Program-made: the position numbers and the translations under genes
Part shown: piece after piece, positions 63,811 to 64,000 of the stretch
Layout of the letters: the number at the start of each line of letters is the position of its first letter
How positions within the stretch are numbered: position 1 is the first letter of the stretch
Notes under the pieces: model-generated
Database searches by the model: none
What the model saw: the letters and a program-made list of their open reading frames with translations, nothing else
What the model was told of the DNA's origin: nothing
NCBI RefSeq assembly: GCF_028471945.1
Contig: NZ_CP110128.1
Span: forward strand, 1,600,501-1,664,500
Reading direction: 5' to 3'
From: Pseudomonas sp. WJP1
GTDB taxonomy: Bacteria > Pseudomonadota > Gammaproteobacteria > Pseudomonadales > Pseudomonadaceae
Length of the DNA stretch: 64,000 nucleotides

Positions 63811-64000
63811 ATGCCGAGAATTCAATGTCCCCGCTGCCTGCGTCCGCAGAGCCATTGCCTGTGCCCGCTGATCCCCAGCCTCGACAGCCGCACCCGGGTG
63901 TTGCTGTTGCAGCATCCCAGCGAAGTGAACCATGCACTGAACACCGCACGCTTGGCGGCGCTAGGGTTGAGTAATGCCGAGTTGATCGTCGGTGAGGTGT
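63811..64000 (+). CDS. DTW-domain tRNA-uridine aminocarboxypropyltransferase, N-terminal part (truncated by window edge)
   Basis: 63 codons read MPRIQCPRCLRPQSHCLC then PLIPSLDSRTRVLLLQHPSE, which is the zinc-binding CxxC...CxC start and QHPSE motif of DTW/TapT proteins, which make acp3U in tRNA. The rest (including the DTW motif itself) lies past base 64000. GAAGAAG precedes the ATG, which overlaps the end of the gbuR region by close spacing. Confidence 0.85.
   Translation, partial: MPRIQCPRCLRPQSHCLCPLIPSLDSRTRVLLLQHPSEVNHALNTARLAALGLSNAELIVGEV

Overview
The window reads as a chromosomal segment of a Pseudomonas, most likely from the P. fluorescens group. It has high GC, dense gene packing and Shine-Dalgarno-led starts. 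Typical Pseudomonas intergenic inverted-repeat pairs (TGTGGGAGCGGGCTTGC and GATCGCAGCC...GCAGCTCCTACA types) are present. The gene order matches P. aeruginosa PAO1 as I remember it in two places: azoR / small protein / LysR / hydrolase / ppiA / ABC exporter (PA3223-PA3228), and symporter / NCS1 permease / NTF2-like / gbuA / gbuR (PA1418-PA1422). I saw no rRNA, tRNA, CRISPR array, phage or IS transposase.

Layout. 0-4.7 kb: a sugar-acid catabolic operon (end of a PdxA2-type dehydrogenase, a rhamnonate-dehydratase-like enolase, an AraD1/GguC-type FAH protein and an alpha-ketoglutarate-semialdehyde-type dehydrogenase). 4.7-22.6 kb: core genes (EamA permeases, aceK, hrpA, a KAS III enzyme, a Porin_5-type porin, a FemAB-like protein, and the ABC exporter-ppiA-hydrolase-lysR operon facing a small periplasmic protein and azoR). 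22.6-46.8 kb: an accessory metabolic block with no REP-type repeats. 46.9-64 kb: core genes again (YcaC-like hydrolase, MscS channel, DEAD-box helicase, DUF899, a lipoprotein, TorF, CvfB, a degenerate acyl-carrier-like protein, a metallo-beta-lactamase-fold protein and the guanidinobutyrate cluster), ending in a truncated DTW-domain gene.

The accessory block has three modules. (a) 22.9-30.3 kb is a hexitol locus: a PfkB kinase and an MtlR-type AraC regulator diverge from an MtlEFGK-type ABC importer and a SmoS-like short-chain sorbitol dehydrogenase. This predicts hexitol import, oxidation to fructose and phosphorylation. The two permease genes are clearly richer in GC than the genes on either side, so the operon looks mosaic. 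(b) 30.4-34.7 kb holds an OprD porin, a type II dehydroquinase, an MHS-type MFS carrier and a LysR regulator, and looks like a quinate/shikimate-type uptake module. (c) 35.5-46.8 kb is the least explained part: SMP-30 lactonase, OprD porin, a catabolic acetolactate-synthase-type ThDP enzyme, IclR regulator, D-2-hydroxyacid dehydrogenase, RraA/HMG-type aldolase and three MFS carriers. A shared G(G)C(A/G)TTGCA(T/A) element lies upstream of several of its transcription units, so it may be one IclR regulon for an unassigned hydroxy-acid or lactone substrate. A graveyard of gene fragments (tspO, ilvA) separates modules b and c.

No searches were run. Family assignments come from reading motifs and from memory of the families, and substrate assignments are inference.
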